DNA from: Flagellimonas algicola
GTDB taxonomy: Bacteria; Bacteroidota; Bacteroidia; Flavobacteriales; Flavobacteriaceae
DNA length: 64,000 nucleotides
Direction: 5' to 3'
Assembly: GCF_005937185.1 (NCBI RefSeq)
Contig: NZ_VCNI01000003.1
Location: forward strand, 1 to 64,000
The translations under genes were made by a program, and so were the position numbers. Below, piece by piece: positions 35,669-44,309 of the stretch; positions within the stretch are counted from its first letter, which is position 1; every line of letters starts with the position of its first letter. A model generated the notes under the pieces. It was not told where the DNA came from, searched no databases, and was given only the letters and a program-made list of their open reading frames with translations.

Positions 35669-37186
35669 ATGAACAAGAAGGTAATCCTAATGATTTTGGA
35701 TGGATGGGGAAAATCTCCAGACCCTAAAGTTTCGGCCATTGAACAGGCCAATACACCGTTTATAGATTCACTTTACACCCAATACCCAAACTCCAATTTG
35801 CTTACCGATGGCATGAATGTGGGATTACCTGAAGGACAAATGGGCAATAGCGAAGTGGGGCACATGAATTTGGGAGCTGGACGAATTGTTTATCAGGATC
35901 TGGCCAAAATTAATAAAGCTGTAGCCGAGGACACCCTAAAGAACGAGGAAGTGTTACAAGCTGCTTTTTCCCACGCCAAATCCAACAATAAACCCGTACA
36001 CTTTCTTGGGTTGGTAAGTGATGGAGGCGTACATAGTCATATAGATCATTTAAAAGCCCTTATCAATGCTGCTGATGAAAGTGGGGTTGCAAACTCCTAT
36101 ATCCACGCTTTTATGGACGGAAGGGACGTTGACCCCAAAAGTGGCAAAGGATTTCTAGAAGACCTTGGTCAATTTTGTTCGGATAAAAAAGCCGAATTGG
36201 CTACCGTCATCGGAAGATATTATGCCATGGACCGGGATAAAAGATGGGAGCGGGTAAAGTTGGCCTATGATGTCATGGTCAACAATGATGGAGAAAAAAT
36301 CCAGGACATTTCCGCAGCCATGCAAAAAAGTTATGATGATGGTGTTACGGATGAATTCATAAAACCGTTGGTTTTAACCGATTCCAAAAGCAAGCCCGTA
36401 GCCCAAATATCGGAAGGGGACGTGATTGTGTTTTTCAACTTCAGGACGGATAGAGGGCGTGAACTTACCCAAGTTTTAAGCCAGCAGGATTTCCATGAAC
36501 ACAATATGCACAAATTGAACCTGCATTATGTAACCCTTACCAATTATGATGATTCGTTCCAGGGAATCCATGTGGTGTACGACAAGGAGAACATTAAGGA
36601 CACGCTTGGGGAGGTACTGGCCCATAACGGTAAAAAACAGATTCGAATTGCCGAGACTGAAAAGTATCCCCATGTAACCTTCTTTTTTAACGGTGGACGC
36701 GAAGAACCTTTTGAGGGCGAAAACAGAATTTTATGTCCTTCCCCAAAAGTGGCGACCTACGATCTTCAACCTGAGATGAGTGCTTATGACATAAGGGACG
36801 CCATAATTCCTGAACTGAAAAAGGGAGAAACAGATTTTGTTTGTCTGAACTTTGCCAATCCAGATATGGTTGGTCATACAGGAATTATGGAAGCTGCTGT
36901 AAAAGCTTGTGAAACGGTGGATGAATGTGCAAGGGATGTGGTAACAGCGGGTCTGGAAAACGGATATTCTTCCATTGTTATAGCCGATCACGGAAACTGC
37001 GATACCATGATCAATCCTGATGGTAGCCCAAACACAGCCCACACCACCAATCCTGTACCATTAATTTTAGTCGATGCGGATATTGCTTCCATTAAGGATG
37101 GAGTACTGGGTGATATTGCACCTACCATTTTGCATTTATTGGGTATTCCAAAACCGGATTTAATGACCCAGAAATCTTTAGTGTAA
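35669..37186 (+). CDS. gpmI: 2,3-bisphosphoglycerate-independent phosphoglycerate mutase
   Basis: 505 residues, the normal length. This Mn-dependent alkaline phosphatase superfamily enzyme interconverts 3- and 2-phosphoglycerate in glycolysis. Visible motifs are ILMILDGWG at the N-terminus, the catalytic Ser in GNSEVGHMNLGAGR, YAMDRDKRWER, FNFRTDRGRELTQ and the metal ligands in NFANPDMVGHTG and VIADHGNCDTM. It has its own promoter box and is followed by map. Confidence 0.97.
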   Translation: MNKKVILMILDGWGKSPDPKVSAIEQANTPFIDSLYTQYPNSNLLTDGMNVGLPEGQMGNSEVGHMNLGAGRIVYQDLAKINKAVAEDTLKNEEVLQAAFSHAKSNNKPVHFLGLVSDGGVHSHIDHLKALINAADESGVANSYIHAFMDGRDVDPKSGKGFLEDLGQFCSDKKAELATVIGRYYAMDRDKRWERVKLAYDVMVNNDGEKIQDISAAMQKSYDDGVTDEFIKPLVLTDSKSKPVAQISEGDVIVFFNFRTDRGRELTQVLSQQDFHEHNMHKLNLHYVTLTNYDDSFQGIHVVYDKENIKDTLGEVLAHNGKKQIRIAETEKYPHVTFFFNGGREEPFEGENRILCPSPKVATYDLQPEMSAYDIRDAIIPELKKGETDFVCLNFANPDMVGHTGIMEAAVKACETVDECARDVVTAGLENGYSSIVIADHGNCDTMINPDGSPNTAHTTNPVPLILVDADIASIKDGVLGDIAPTILHLLGIPKPDLMTQKSLV

Positions 37187-37219
37187 ATTCTCTTTTTAAG
37201 TACTAAGGACTCAAAACCC

Positions 37220-37248
37220 TTGTGTTTATTGATTTACGATTATCTTTG
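37220..37248 (+). promoter_or_regulatory. Promoter of map, TTG-N18-TATCTTTG
   Basis: TTG at 37220-37222 and TATCTTTG at 37241-37248 fit the Bacteroidota -33/-7 pattern. The ATG at 37254 lies only 5 bp after the box, so the transcript should be almost leaderless. Confidence 0.6.
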
Positions 37249-37253
37249 CACCC

Positions 37254-38072
37254 ATGGTAAAAATTAAGACTGCAGAGGAAATTGAGTTGATGCGAGAGAG
37301 TGCATTGGTCGTTTCCAGAACTTTGGGCATGTTAGCCTCGGAAATCAAACCTGGAGCCAATCCTTTGGCTTTGGATAAAATGGCCGAGGATTTTATTCGC
37401 GAACAGGGAGCAGAACCTGGATTTTTAGGGATGTACGACTTTCCCAATACCTTGAATTGGAGTCCAAATGCTCAGGTGGTCCATGGAATTCCAAACAATG
37501 AGCCGCTAAAAGAAGGCGATGTTATTTCCGTGGATTGTGGTGCCCTTAAAAATGGATATTACGGGGATCATGCGTATACCTTTGAAGTTGGAGAGGTTGC
37601 CGAGGCTACCAAAAAACTGCTCCAGGTTACCAAAGAATCACTGTACGTGGGAATACGGGAATTTAAGGAAGGAAACCGAGTAGGTGATGTTGGCTTTGCC
37701 ATTCAGAAATACTGTGAAAGTCATGGGTATGGTGTAGTGCGCGAACTGGTAGGGCATGGTCTGGGCACAGAACTTCATGAAGATCCCCAAATGCCAAACT
37801 ATGGCAAACGTGGAAGGGGTAAAAAATTTGTCAACGGAATGGTGGTGGCCATTGAACCTATGATCAATATGGGAACCCGTAGAATAAAACAACTCAAGGA
37901 CGGGTGGACCATCTTAACCGCAGATGGAAAACCTAGTGCCCATTTTGAGCATGATGTGGCATTGGTCGACGGCAAACCTGAGCTTCTGTCTACTTTTCAA
38001 TACATCTATAAAGCGTTGGGAATTGAGAGTAGCGAGGAGGAGGAATTCAGACATCAGAACCTAGTGCTATAA
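37254..38072 (+). CDS. map: Type I methionyl aminopeptidase
   Basis: 272 residues. It removes the initiator Met from nascent proteins. The metal ligands of the family are visible: Asp in ISVDCGALKNGYYGDHAYTF (both Asp), His in VGHGLGTELHEDP, Glu in VVAIEPMI and the final Glu in HFEHDVALV. The substrate-site His is in QVVHGIP. It is monocistronic with its own promoter. Confidence 0.97.
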   Translation: MVKIKTAEEIELMRESALVVSRTLGMLASEIKPGANPLALDKMAEDFIREQGAEPGFLGMYDFPNTLNWSPNAQVVHGIPNNEPLKEGDVISVDCGALKNGYYGDHAYTFEVGEVAEATKKLLQVTKESLYVGIREFKEGNRVGDVGFAIQKYCESHGYGVVRELVGHGLGTELHEDPQMPNYGKRGRGKKFVNGMVVAIEPMINMGTRRIKQLKDGWTILTADGKPSAHFEHDVALVDGKPELLSTFQYIYKALGIESSEEEEFRHQNLVL

Positions 38073-38143
38073 AAGAAGGTTTGGCATAATCAGCTTCCCT
38101 ATCCATAAAATCAACCTCTTTAAAATCAATAAACTGTATTGAT

Positions 38144-38518
38144 ATGACAGAGGTATTATATAAACATGAATCTTATTTCATCATTGGACTTTGTATGGAC
38201 GTTCATAACGAATTGGGCAAAGGTTTTAGTGAGGCCGTTTATGCCGATGCTTTGGAAATAGAACTTAAGGAAAATGGGGTTCCATACCAAAGAGAAGTGA
38301 AGTTCAATATAGATTATAAAGGAAAACGACTTAAACATCAGTACTATGCTGATTTTGTGTTGGATGGAAAGATCATTCTTGAACTTAAAGCAATCCAATC
38401 CCTTACAAAAGGCCATCTCAAACAAACCTTGAATTATTTGGCCGTTTCAAAAATGAAACTTGGTTTGTTAGTCAACTTTGGAGAAGATAGTTTAATCTAT
38501 CGAAGAGTTATCCTTTAA
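38144..38518 (+). CDS. GxxExxY protein
   Basis: 124 residues containing the name-giving motif GFSEAVY, preceded by IGLCMDVHNELGKG. A nuclease-like core follows, with YADFVLDGKIILELKAI (Asp and Glu-x-Lys as in PD-(D/E)XK folds). The family is widespread in Bacteroidota and its function is not established. An inverted repeat of the kind often found next to these genes begins 3 bp after the stop. Confidence 0.9.
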   Translation: MTEVLYKHESYFIIGLCMDVHNELGKGFSEAVYADALEIELKENGVPYQREVKFNIDYKGKRLKHQYYADFVLDGKIILELKAIQSLTKGHLKQTLNYLAVSKMKLGLLVNFGEDSLIYRRVIL

Positions 38519-38520
38519 TT

Positions 38521-38592
38521 ATTCGTGTAAATTTGCGGAATTCGTGTCCAATAGCGTTAAGTTTGACACGAAGTCCACGAATTTGCACCGAT
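38521..38592. repeat. Inverted repeat adjacent to the GxxExxY gene
   Basis: ATTCGTGTAAATTTGCGG... (38521-38548) pairs with 38565-38592 at 21 of 28 positions around a 16-base loop; the inner ends GTGTC/GACAC are perfect. Repeats with ATTCGTG and AAATT phrases are, from memory, dispersed in Bacteroidota genomes. Confidence 0.6.
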
Positions 38593-38631
38593 GGTTTTAC
38601 CTGCCTGAAGGTTCGATAAATAAAGCTACCA

Positions 38632-39399
38632 TTGTCTAAAATATTTAAGTTCTTTCTTAACCTCATCCCAAGACCATGGCTCATTAAACTGAGCTATTGG
38701 GTGCGACCACTTATCGCACTTTTTTTAAGAGGAAGCACCTATACCGACCCCATTGATGGTATAAGTTTCAAGAAGTTTCTTCCCTATGGTTACGAGAGTC
38801 CTAGGGAAAATGTACTCTCCCCCTCTACCCTTTCCTTGGAAAGGCATCGTCTCTTATGGTTATTTTTGAAAAACCACACGGATTTCTTTAGCAAAGATCT
38901 GAGTCTATTGCATTTTGCCCCGGAACAAGCCTTTTACAAACGGTTTAAAAAACTTACGAACATCACTTACACTACCACGGACTTAAATTCTCCATTGGCC
39001 GATGTAAAAGCTGATATCTGCAACCTCCCATTCAAAAATGACGCTTTTGACGTTATTCTTTGCAATCACGTGCTCGAACATATTCCCAACGACACTAAAG
39101 CCATGCAGGAACTGTTCCGGGTTATGAAGCCTGGAGGTTGGGGTGTTTTTCAGATTCCACAAGATTTAAGCAGGGAAAAGACCTTTGAGGATGACTCCAT
39201 TACCGATAAAAAAGAACGTGCAAGGATTTTTGGTCAGTACGATCATGTCCGTATCTACGGAAGGGATTATTTTGATAAACTTCGAAAAATTGGTTTTAAG
39301 GTGGAAGAAGTTGACCTCACCCAAAAATTAAGTGCTGAAGAAATTGATAAGTACAGGTTGGCAAAAGGAGAAATCATTCCCTACGTGATGAAGGTTTAA
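38632..39399 (+). CDS. Class I SAM-dependent methyltransferase
   Basis: 255 residues from a TTG at 38632; the encoded MSKIFKFFLNLIPRPW is the expected N-terminus and no ATG fits. The methyltransferase core has LLHFAPEQAFYKRF in place of a classic Gly-rich motif I, YTTTDLNSPLADVKADICNL, VILCNHVLEHIPND and MQELFRVMKPGGWGVFQIP. It resembles UbiE/COQ5-type Methyltransf_11 proteins. The substrate is unknown. The 3' end overlaps the convergent apbE by 4 bp. Confidence 0.88.
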   Translation: MSKIFKFFLNLIPRPWLIKLSYWVRPLIALFLRGSTYTDPIDGISFKKFLPYGYESPRENVLSPSTLSLERHRLLWLFLKNHTDFFSKDLSLLHFAPEQAFYKRFKKLTNITYTTTDLNSPLADVKADICNLPFKNDAFDVILCNHVLEHIPNDTKAMQELFRVMKPGGWGVFQIPQDLSREKTFEDDSITDKKERARIFGQYDHVRIYGRDYFDKLRKIGFKVEEVDLTQKLSAEEIDKYRLAKGEIIPYVMKV

Positions 39400-40397
39400 T
39401 TTTTTATCAATGCATTAAATCCAGGGGTCATAAACTCCTTGGTCTCCCCATTATCATCCAAATAGATGATATAGGCTTCTAAGTTGACCTCTGATTCCAA
39501 CAGTTTTTTTGTATCCACTAAATCCATGGCCATAAATGCAGTAGCATAGGCATCAGCTTCTGCACAGGTAATGGCCACCACGCTGGCTGCCAGTACACTG
39601 GAGTTTTTGGTAAATCCAGTTTTTGGGTTGATGGTATGTACATACTTTTCCCCGGTTATGGGATCCACACGGAATTTGCGATAATTCCCAGAGGAAGCCA
39701 TGGCCTTATTTTCCAATGAAACAATCCGTTTTAATTGGCGACCAACTTCTACTTGAGGGTCATCAATACCCACAGACCAAGACTTGCCAGAAACCAAATT
39801 CCTTCCTTTGGCAAGTACCTCTCCCCCTACTTCCACCAAATAATTCTTGATTCCCTTGGCATCAAGCATTGCTCCCAACCGGTCTATGGCATATCCTTTG
39901 GCCACCGCGTTGAAATCAAAGCGGATAGCAGGATGCATTTTGGAGATGGTACCATTATCATTTAACTGAACTTTATCCCAACCCACATAGGCCAAAAGGC
40001 TGTCCACCTTTAGACTGTCCAAATCCAGTTGTTCTCCCGGCCCAAATCCCCAGGCATTGGCCAACACCCCCACGGTTGGATCAAAATACCCATCAGACGC
40101 TTTATGAATGGCACTGGATGTTTTAAAAACATCCTGAAACATCTCATCCACGATAACTGTAGAATCTCCCTCATTGATTCTGGAAATGTCCGAAGATGGA
40201 AGATAAGTGGACATCGACTGATTCAACACCTGAAAAACCGAGTCAATTTCTTTTTGGTAATCCAATTCCTCCTCTGAAATATAGAGGATTGAATAGGAGG
40301 TTCCCAAAGCACCTCCGGCGGACTGATTTTTAACCCAGACTTTTGGGGTGCATCCAACCAAAAACAATATGCCAATACCAACGACGATTTGTTTCAT
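39396..40397 (-). CDS. apbE: FAD:protein FMN transferase, lipoprotein
   Basis: 333 residues with a lipobox (FLVGC, Cys16). ApbE transfers FMN from FAD onto Thr residues of periplasm-facing flavoproteins, including NqrB and NqrC. Family features are GTSYSILY near the N-terminus, DPTVGVLANAWGFGP, RFDFNAVAKGYAID, NYLVEVGGEVLAKG and HTINPKTGF. It lies 3 bp downstream of a small gene that follows the nqr operon on the same strand, so it probably matures the Na+-NQR complex encoded here. Confidence 0.95.
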   Translation of the reverse strand: MKQIVVGIGILFLVGCTPKVWVKNQSAGGALGTSYSILYISEEELDYQKEIDSVFQVLNQSMSTYLPSSDISRINEGDSTVIVDEMFQDVFKTSSAIHKASDGYFDPTVGVLANAWGFGPGEQLDLDSLKVDSLLAYVGWDKVQLNDNGTISKMHPAIRFDFNAVAKGYAIDRLGAMLDAKGIKNYLVEVGGEVLAKGRNLVSGKSWSVGIDDPQVEVGRQLKRIVSLENKAMASSGNYRKFRVDPITGEKYVHTINPKTGFTKNSSVLAASVVAITCAEADAYATAFMAMDLVDTKKLLESEVNLEAYIIYLDDNGETKEFMTPGFNALIKN

Positions 40398-40400
40398 TTC

Positions 40401-40766
40401 TTAAATCTCTATTAATCCTTGATAGTCCACAATATATTCTTCATTTAGGTAAACCGGAAGTTCTTGATTTGCAGCATTGGAAAGGCCAACTCCAGCAAAA
40501 TAGCATCTAGCCTCAAACTTATTGGCCTGATCTTTTACTTTGCGCATCAACTCCTGATTATGCTCCCTTGGGTTATTTGGATATTTCGCATTGCGTACCA
40601 CAATAAAGTGCAGAATCTTATTCTTTAAACATACATACTGCGGATTTTTCTTGGGTTTGCTGTTTATGGCCAAAAATTCAAAACCGTCGGCCTCCAATTC
40701 CCTTCCTACAATATTCATAGCCAAATTGTGTAATTCCTGTTCCGTAAGTCTTCTCTGTTCCCCCAT
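40401..40766 (-). CDS. Conserved protein between nqrF and apbE
   Basis: 121 residues from the ATG at 40764-40766; an upstream in-frame start at 40790 lies in the terminator hairpin and is rejected. The sequence is soluble and mixed (LTEQELHNLAMNIVGRELEA, then YVCLKNKILHFIVVRNAKYP). No metal or flavin motif is visible. In related genomes this small gene is sometimes labelled as an NQR subunit F, which its sequence does not support. Co-location with nqr and apbE suggests a role in NQR assembly, as inference. Confidence 0.75.
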   Translation of the reverse strand: MGEQRRLTEQELHNLAMNIVGRELEADGFEFLAINSKPKKNPQYVCLKNKILHFIVVRNAKYPNNPREHNQELMRKVKDQANKFEARCYFAGVGLSNAANQELPVYLNEEYIVDYQGLIEI

Positions 40767-40767
40767 A

Positions 40768-40797
40768 TAAAAAAACCGACACTTTCGCATCGGTTTG
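40768..40797 (-). terminator. Terminator/attenuator after nqrF
   Basis: On the minus strand AAACCGA pairs with TCGGTTT around a 10-base loop, followed by seven T. It sits between nqrF and the small gene, whose ATG begins two bases beyond the T run, so it may reduce rather than stop readthrough. Confidence 0.65.
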
Positions 40798-40844
40798 GTT
40801 TATTATTTACCTCTCGACTTTACTCGAGCTTACACAGTTAATCC

Positions 40845-42155
40845 TTATCCACCGAAGTCATCAAACCTGATGTTCTCGTCAGGTATTCCGAAATCTTCTC
40901 CCATTTTCTGAACGGCTTTGTTCATCAATGGAGGGCCACAGAAGTATAACTCAATATCTTCTGGTGCATCATGGTGATCAAGGTAATTATCGATTACACA
41001 ATTGTGGATAAATCCAACAAAACCATCACCTTCTTCATCATTAATATCCTTTTTGACTTTCCAGTTGTCTTCTTCCAAAGGTTCTGAAAGTGCCATATAG
41101 AACTTAAAGTTGGGGAAATTTCTTTCCAGATCTTTAAAGTGCTCAATATAGAAAAGCTCTCTTTTGGAACGACCGCCGTACCAATAGGTAACTTTTCTCT
41201 TGGTTTTCAATGTTCTGAACAAATGGTATAAATGCGAGCGCATAGGAGCCATTCCAGCACCTCCTCCAACGTACAACATCTCAGCTTCGGACTCATTGAT
41301 AAAGAACTCCCCAAATGGACCTGATATGGTAACAGGGTCTCCCGGTTTTAGGTTGAAAATATAAGATGAAGCTACCCCAGGATTTACATCCATCCATCCA
41401 TTTTTGGAACGATCCCATGGCGGAGTTGCAATACGTACGTTCAGCATGATTTCACGACCTTCAGCTGGGTAAGAGGCCATGGAATAGGCACGCTCCACTG
41501 TTTCTGGGTTTTTCATAACCAACGGCCATAAATTGAATTTATCCCATTCGTTCTGGAACTTATCCGGGGTTTCGTGCTCCTCTGGGTGAGCCGTAATATC
41601 AATATCGGCATATTTTACTTCACATGGAGGAATTTCAATTTGAATATATCCACCAGCTTTGTAATTCATATCCTCTGGAATCTCCACAACGAATTCCTTG
41701 ATGAAAGATGCCACGTTATAGTTACGTACTACTTTGGCAGGCCATTTTTTAATCCCGAATACCTCTTCTGGAATCGTGATTTCCATATCCTGCTTCACCT
41801 TTACCTGACAGGCCAAACGGGCGCCATGATCTAACTCCTTCTTGGAGAAATGCGGTGTTTCCGTCGGTAAAGCCTCACCACCACCTGAAAGTACATGACA
41901 CTCGCATTGGATGCAGGTACCTCCACCCCCACAAGCGGATGGCAAAAAAACTTTTTGATTTCCCAGCGTGGTCAACAATGAGCTTCCCGAAGCTACTTCT
42001 ATTTGCTTTTCACCATTTATAGTAATGGTTACAGGTCCCGAGGGAGATAATTTCTCTTTGGTGAACAACAAAAGGGCCACCAAAAGCAACAATAAAATTA
42101 GAAATGCTACAACCGTAATTAGAATGGTACCTCCTGTGCTTGTGGCTAAAATCAT
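40845..42155 (-). CDS. nqrF: Na+-translocating NADH:quinone reductase subunit F
   Basis: 436 residues. One N-terminal membrane helix (~10-32) is followed by a plant-type 2Fe-2S domain with Cys75, Cys81, Cys84 and Cys116, then FAD (RAYSMASYP) and NADH (MLYVGGGAGMAPMRSHL, LYFCGPPLMNKAV) binding domains. NqrF is the electron entry point, oxidising NADH on the cytoplasmic side. Last of six contiguous nqr genes; 2 bp separate it from nqrE. Confidence 0.97.
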   Translation of the reverse strand: MILATSTGGTILITVVAFLILLLLLVALLLFTKEKLSPSGPVTITINGEKQIEVASGSSLLTTLGNQKVFLPSACGGGGTCIQCECHVLSGGGEALPTETPHFSKKELDHGARLACQVKVKQDMEITIPEEVFGIKKWPAKVVRNYNVASFIKEFVVEIPEDMNYKAGGYIQIEIPPCEVKYADIDITAHPEEHETPDKFQNEWDKFNLWPLVMKNPETVERAYSMASYPAEGREIMLNVRIATPPWDRSKNGWMDVNPGVASSYIFNLKPGDPVTISGPFGEFFINESEAEMLYVGGGAGMAPMRSHLYHLFRTLKTKRKVTYWYGGRSKRELFYIEHFKDLERNFPNFKFYMALSEPLEEDNWKVKKDINDEEGDGFVGFIHNCVIDNYLDHHDAPEDIELYFCGPPLMNKAVQKMGEDFGIPDENIRFDDFGG

Positions 42156-42157
42156 CT

Positions 42158-42898
42158 TTATTTGTTTACAACGTCGTTATACGAGACTGCTTTTTCTTCG
42201 TTTTCAATCTCTTTTTCAATTTCTTTTTCTTCAATACTTTCAACAGTGGTATTTTCCGTTGGTTCCGGAGCTTCGTTATCCCCAGTCAACATGCCACCAA
42301 AACTTTGGAATCCAATACCCATCAATCCTGTAATGATAAAGGTTATACCCAAACCACGAAGGGGTGCAGGCACATTGGAATATCTGATTTTCTCACGGAT
42401 AGCGGCAATGGCCAAAATGGCCAAGAACCAACCTATTCCCGAGCTAACCCCATAATTGAAGGCCAATCCCAAGCTTGGAATCTCCCGCGCCTGCATAAAA
42501 AGGGAACCTCCCAAGATGGCACAGTTTACCGCAATCAACGGCAAGAAAATACCCAAGGAGTTGTATAGTGCAGGTGAAAATTTTTCCACTACTATTTCAA
42601 CCAGTTGCACCATAGTTGCGATGGTTGCGATAAATAGGATGAACGACAAAAAGCTCAAGTTGTAATCCGCATACTCTGGGCCCAACCACACCAATGCCCC
42701 ATCACGAAGCAAATATTGATCCAACAGCCAATTCAAGGGAACGGTTACGGCCAATACAAAGATGACCGCTGCACCCAACCCTACTGCAGTGGATACCTTT
42801 TTGGATACGGCCAAATAGGAACACATTCCCAAAAAGACCGCAAACACCATATTATCTATGAAGATTGACTTGAAAAAAAGTTCTAAATGTTCTAACAT
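42158..42898 (-). CDS. nqrE: Na+-NQR subunit E, with acidic C-terminal extension
   Basis: 246 residues; the usual length is about 200. The first ~205 residues have the six helices of NqrE, including FLGMCSYLAVSKK and the conserved NCAILGGSLFMQ half-channel Cys. The extra C-terminal ~40 residues are soluble and very rich in Glu and Lys (EEKEIEKEIENEEKAV). NqrE with NqrD forms the inverted-topology pair holding a 2Fe-2S cluster within the membrane. Confidence 0.96.
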   Translation of the reverse strand: MLEHLELFFKSIFIDNMVFAVFLGMCSYLAVSKKVSTAVGLGAAVIFVLAVTVPLNWLLDQYLLRDGALVWLGPEYADYNLSFLSFILFIATIATMVQLVEIVVEKFSPALYNSLGIFLPLIAVNCAILGGSLFMQAREIPSLGLAFNYGVSSGIGWFLAILAIAAIREKIRYSNVPAPLRGLGITFIITGLMGIGFQSFGGMLTGDNEAPEPTENTTVESIEEKEIEKEIENEEKAVSYNDVVNK

Positions 42899-42908
42899 GA
42901 TATCCTAT

Positions 42909-43556
42909 TTATGCTTCTTCGATTAATGCTTTGTTTCTGGAACGTTGTACCCAGATAATGATTCCAACCACAATCAATGCGGCAGGTGGAATAATCATGA
43001 ATCCGTTGTTTTCATAACCTGTGGCGTACAATCCCGTTTTTGCAATGGGGTCTCCCAAAACTGGGATCCCGAAAAGGGTTCCTGAACCCAACAATTCGCG
43101 GAAAAAACCGACAATGATCAATATTACCCCATATCCCAAGGCATTTCCTATTCCATCTAAAAAAGACTTCCAAGGTCCGTTACCTAGGGCAAACGCTTCA
43201 AAACGACCCATGATGATACAGTTAGTGATGATCAATCCCACAAATACGGCCAAGGTCTTACTCAGTTCGTAAGCGAAGGCCTTCAGTACCTGATCCACCA
43301 CAATTACCAAAGTAGCCACAACAATCAACTGAACAATAATCCTGATTTTGGACGGGATAATATTTCTGAGCAAAGAGATGACCACGTTTCCTACACCCAG
43401 CACAAAAAGTACGGAGATGGCCATCACCACAGACGCTTTCAACTCTGCCGTAATTGCCAATGCGGAACATATACCCAATACCTGGATGGTGATAGGGTTG
43501 TTATCCGCCAAAGGGTCTAAAATTAGATTTGCATCTTTTTTTGAAAGTAGCGCCAT
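42909..43556 (-). CDS. nqrD: Na+-NQR subunit D
   Basis: 215 residues with six predicted helices. Characteristic phrases are NPITIQVLGICSALAIT, containing the Cys that helps bind the NqrD/NqrE cluster, and LIITNCIIMGRFEAFA with the second conserved Cys. Integral membrane subunit homologous to RnfE. It lies between nqrC and nqrE with spacings of 1 and 10 bp. Confidence 0.96.
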   Translation of the reverse strand: MALLSKKDANLILDPLADNNPITIQVLGICSALAITAELKASVVMAISVLFVLGVGNVVISLLRNIIPSKIRIIVQLIVVATLVIVVDQVLKAFAYELSKTLAVFVGLIITNCIIMGRFEAFALGNGPWKSFLDGIGNALGYGVILIIVGFFRELLGSGTLFGIPVLGDPIAKTGLYATGYENNGFMIIPPAALIVVGIIIWVQRSRNKALIEEA

Positions 43557-43557
43557 A

Positions 43558-44307
43558 TTACTTGGTTCTAATTGTTTCTAAATAAGGTTTGTACAATTTC
43601 AAGGTTTCCTTGATCATTGCAGTCACGCCGTTACCCGTAATGGTAGCTCCGGCCAGTGCATCCACTTCATTATCCTCTTTATCGTTGTTCAAGGGATCGT
43701 TGTTTCCTTTGACCACAGCGATACCTGCGTATCGGTTTCCGTCCAAAACAGACTCGCCCACAAAGTCATCCATGAAGTAGCGAAGCTTAATGTTGGCTCC
43801 CAAACCTGGTGTTTCTCCTTTATGATCAAAAACAACACCTTGTACTACCATGTTTTCATCCAAGGAAATGAAACCCCAGATGGCATCCCAAAGTCCTTTA
43901 CCGTACATGGGTATGATGTAATATTTTTTCCCATCCTTTTCCCCAATGAACAGAGGCAACTCAGCCTCATCGCCATTTTTAATGATGTTCAGCTGCTTTT
44001 TCATATCAATAAGATAGGATTCCTCCTTTTCTTTGGCTTCAGAACCTACCACTACCAATTGCTGTTTGATATACTTGGAAAACTCTTCCTCAACAATATT
44101 GGTTGGAATGAAGCTCACACTTCCTTCTCCTTCATTTTGGTTGACTCCCATGGCATATAGGATGTTCTGCTGCTTTTCGAAGCGTTCGTTCTCATCTATC
44201 CTAGGACGTAGTCCTGAAGCCAAAAAAGCTAACAGGGATCCTACGATGATTACCATTAAGGTTGCAAATGTTACAGTATAGGTGTTTTTGTCTGTATTTA
44301 CTGCCAT
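43558..44307 (-). CDS. nqrC: Na+-NQR subunit C, covalent FMN protein
   Basis: 249 residues with one N-terminal membrane helix (~10-32) and a large periplasmic domain. The flavinylation motif DALAGATITG places Thr222 as the FMN attachment site, equivalent to Thr225 in Vibrio cholerae NqrC. Lies 2 bp after nqrB. FMN is probably attached by ApbE, encoded downstream. Confidence 0.96.
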   Translation of the reverse strand: MAVNTDKNTYTVTFATLMVIIVGSLLAFLASGLRPRIDENERFEKQQNILYAMGVNQNEGEGSVSFIPTNIVEEEFSKYIKQQLVVVGSEAKEKEESYLIDMKKQLNIIKNGDEAELPLFIGEKDGKKYYIIPMYGKGLWDAIWGFISLDENMVVQGVVFDHKGETPGLGANIKLRYFMDDFVGESVLDGNRYAGIAVVKGNNDPLNNDKEDNEVDALAGATITGNGVTAMIKETLKLYKPYLETIRTK

Positions 44308-44309
44308 GA

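Noticed and set aside
40401..40766. Annotation of the small gene as NQR subunit F
   Set aside because: No Cys cluster or flavin/NAD motifs; the true nqrF is at 40845-42155.
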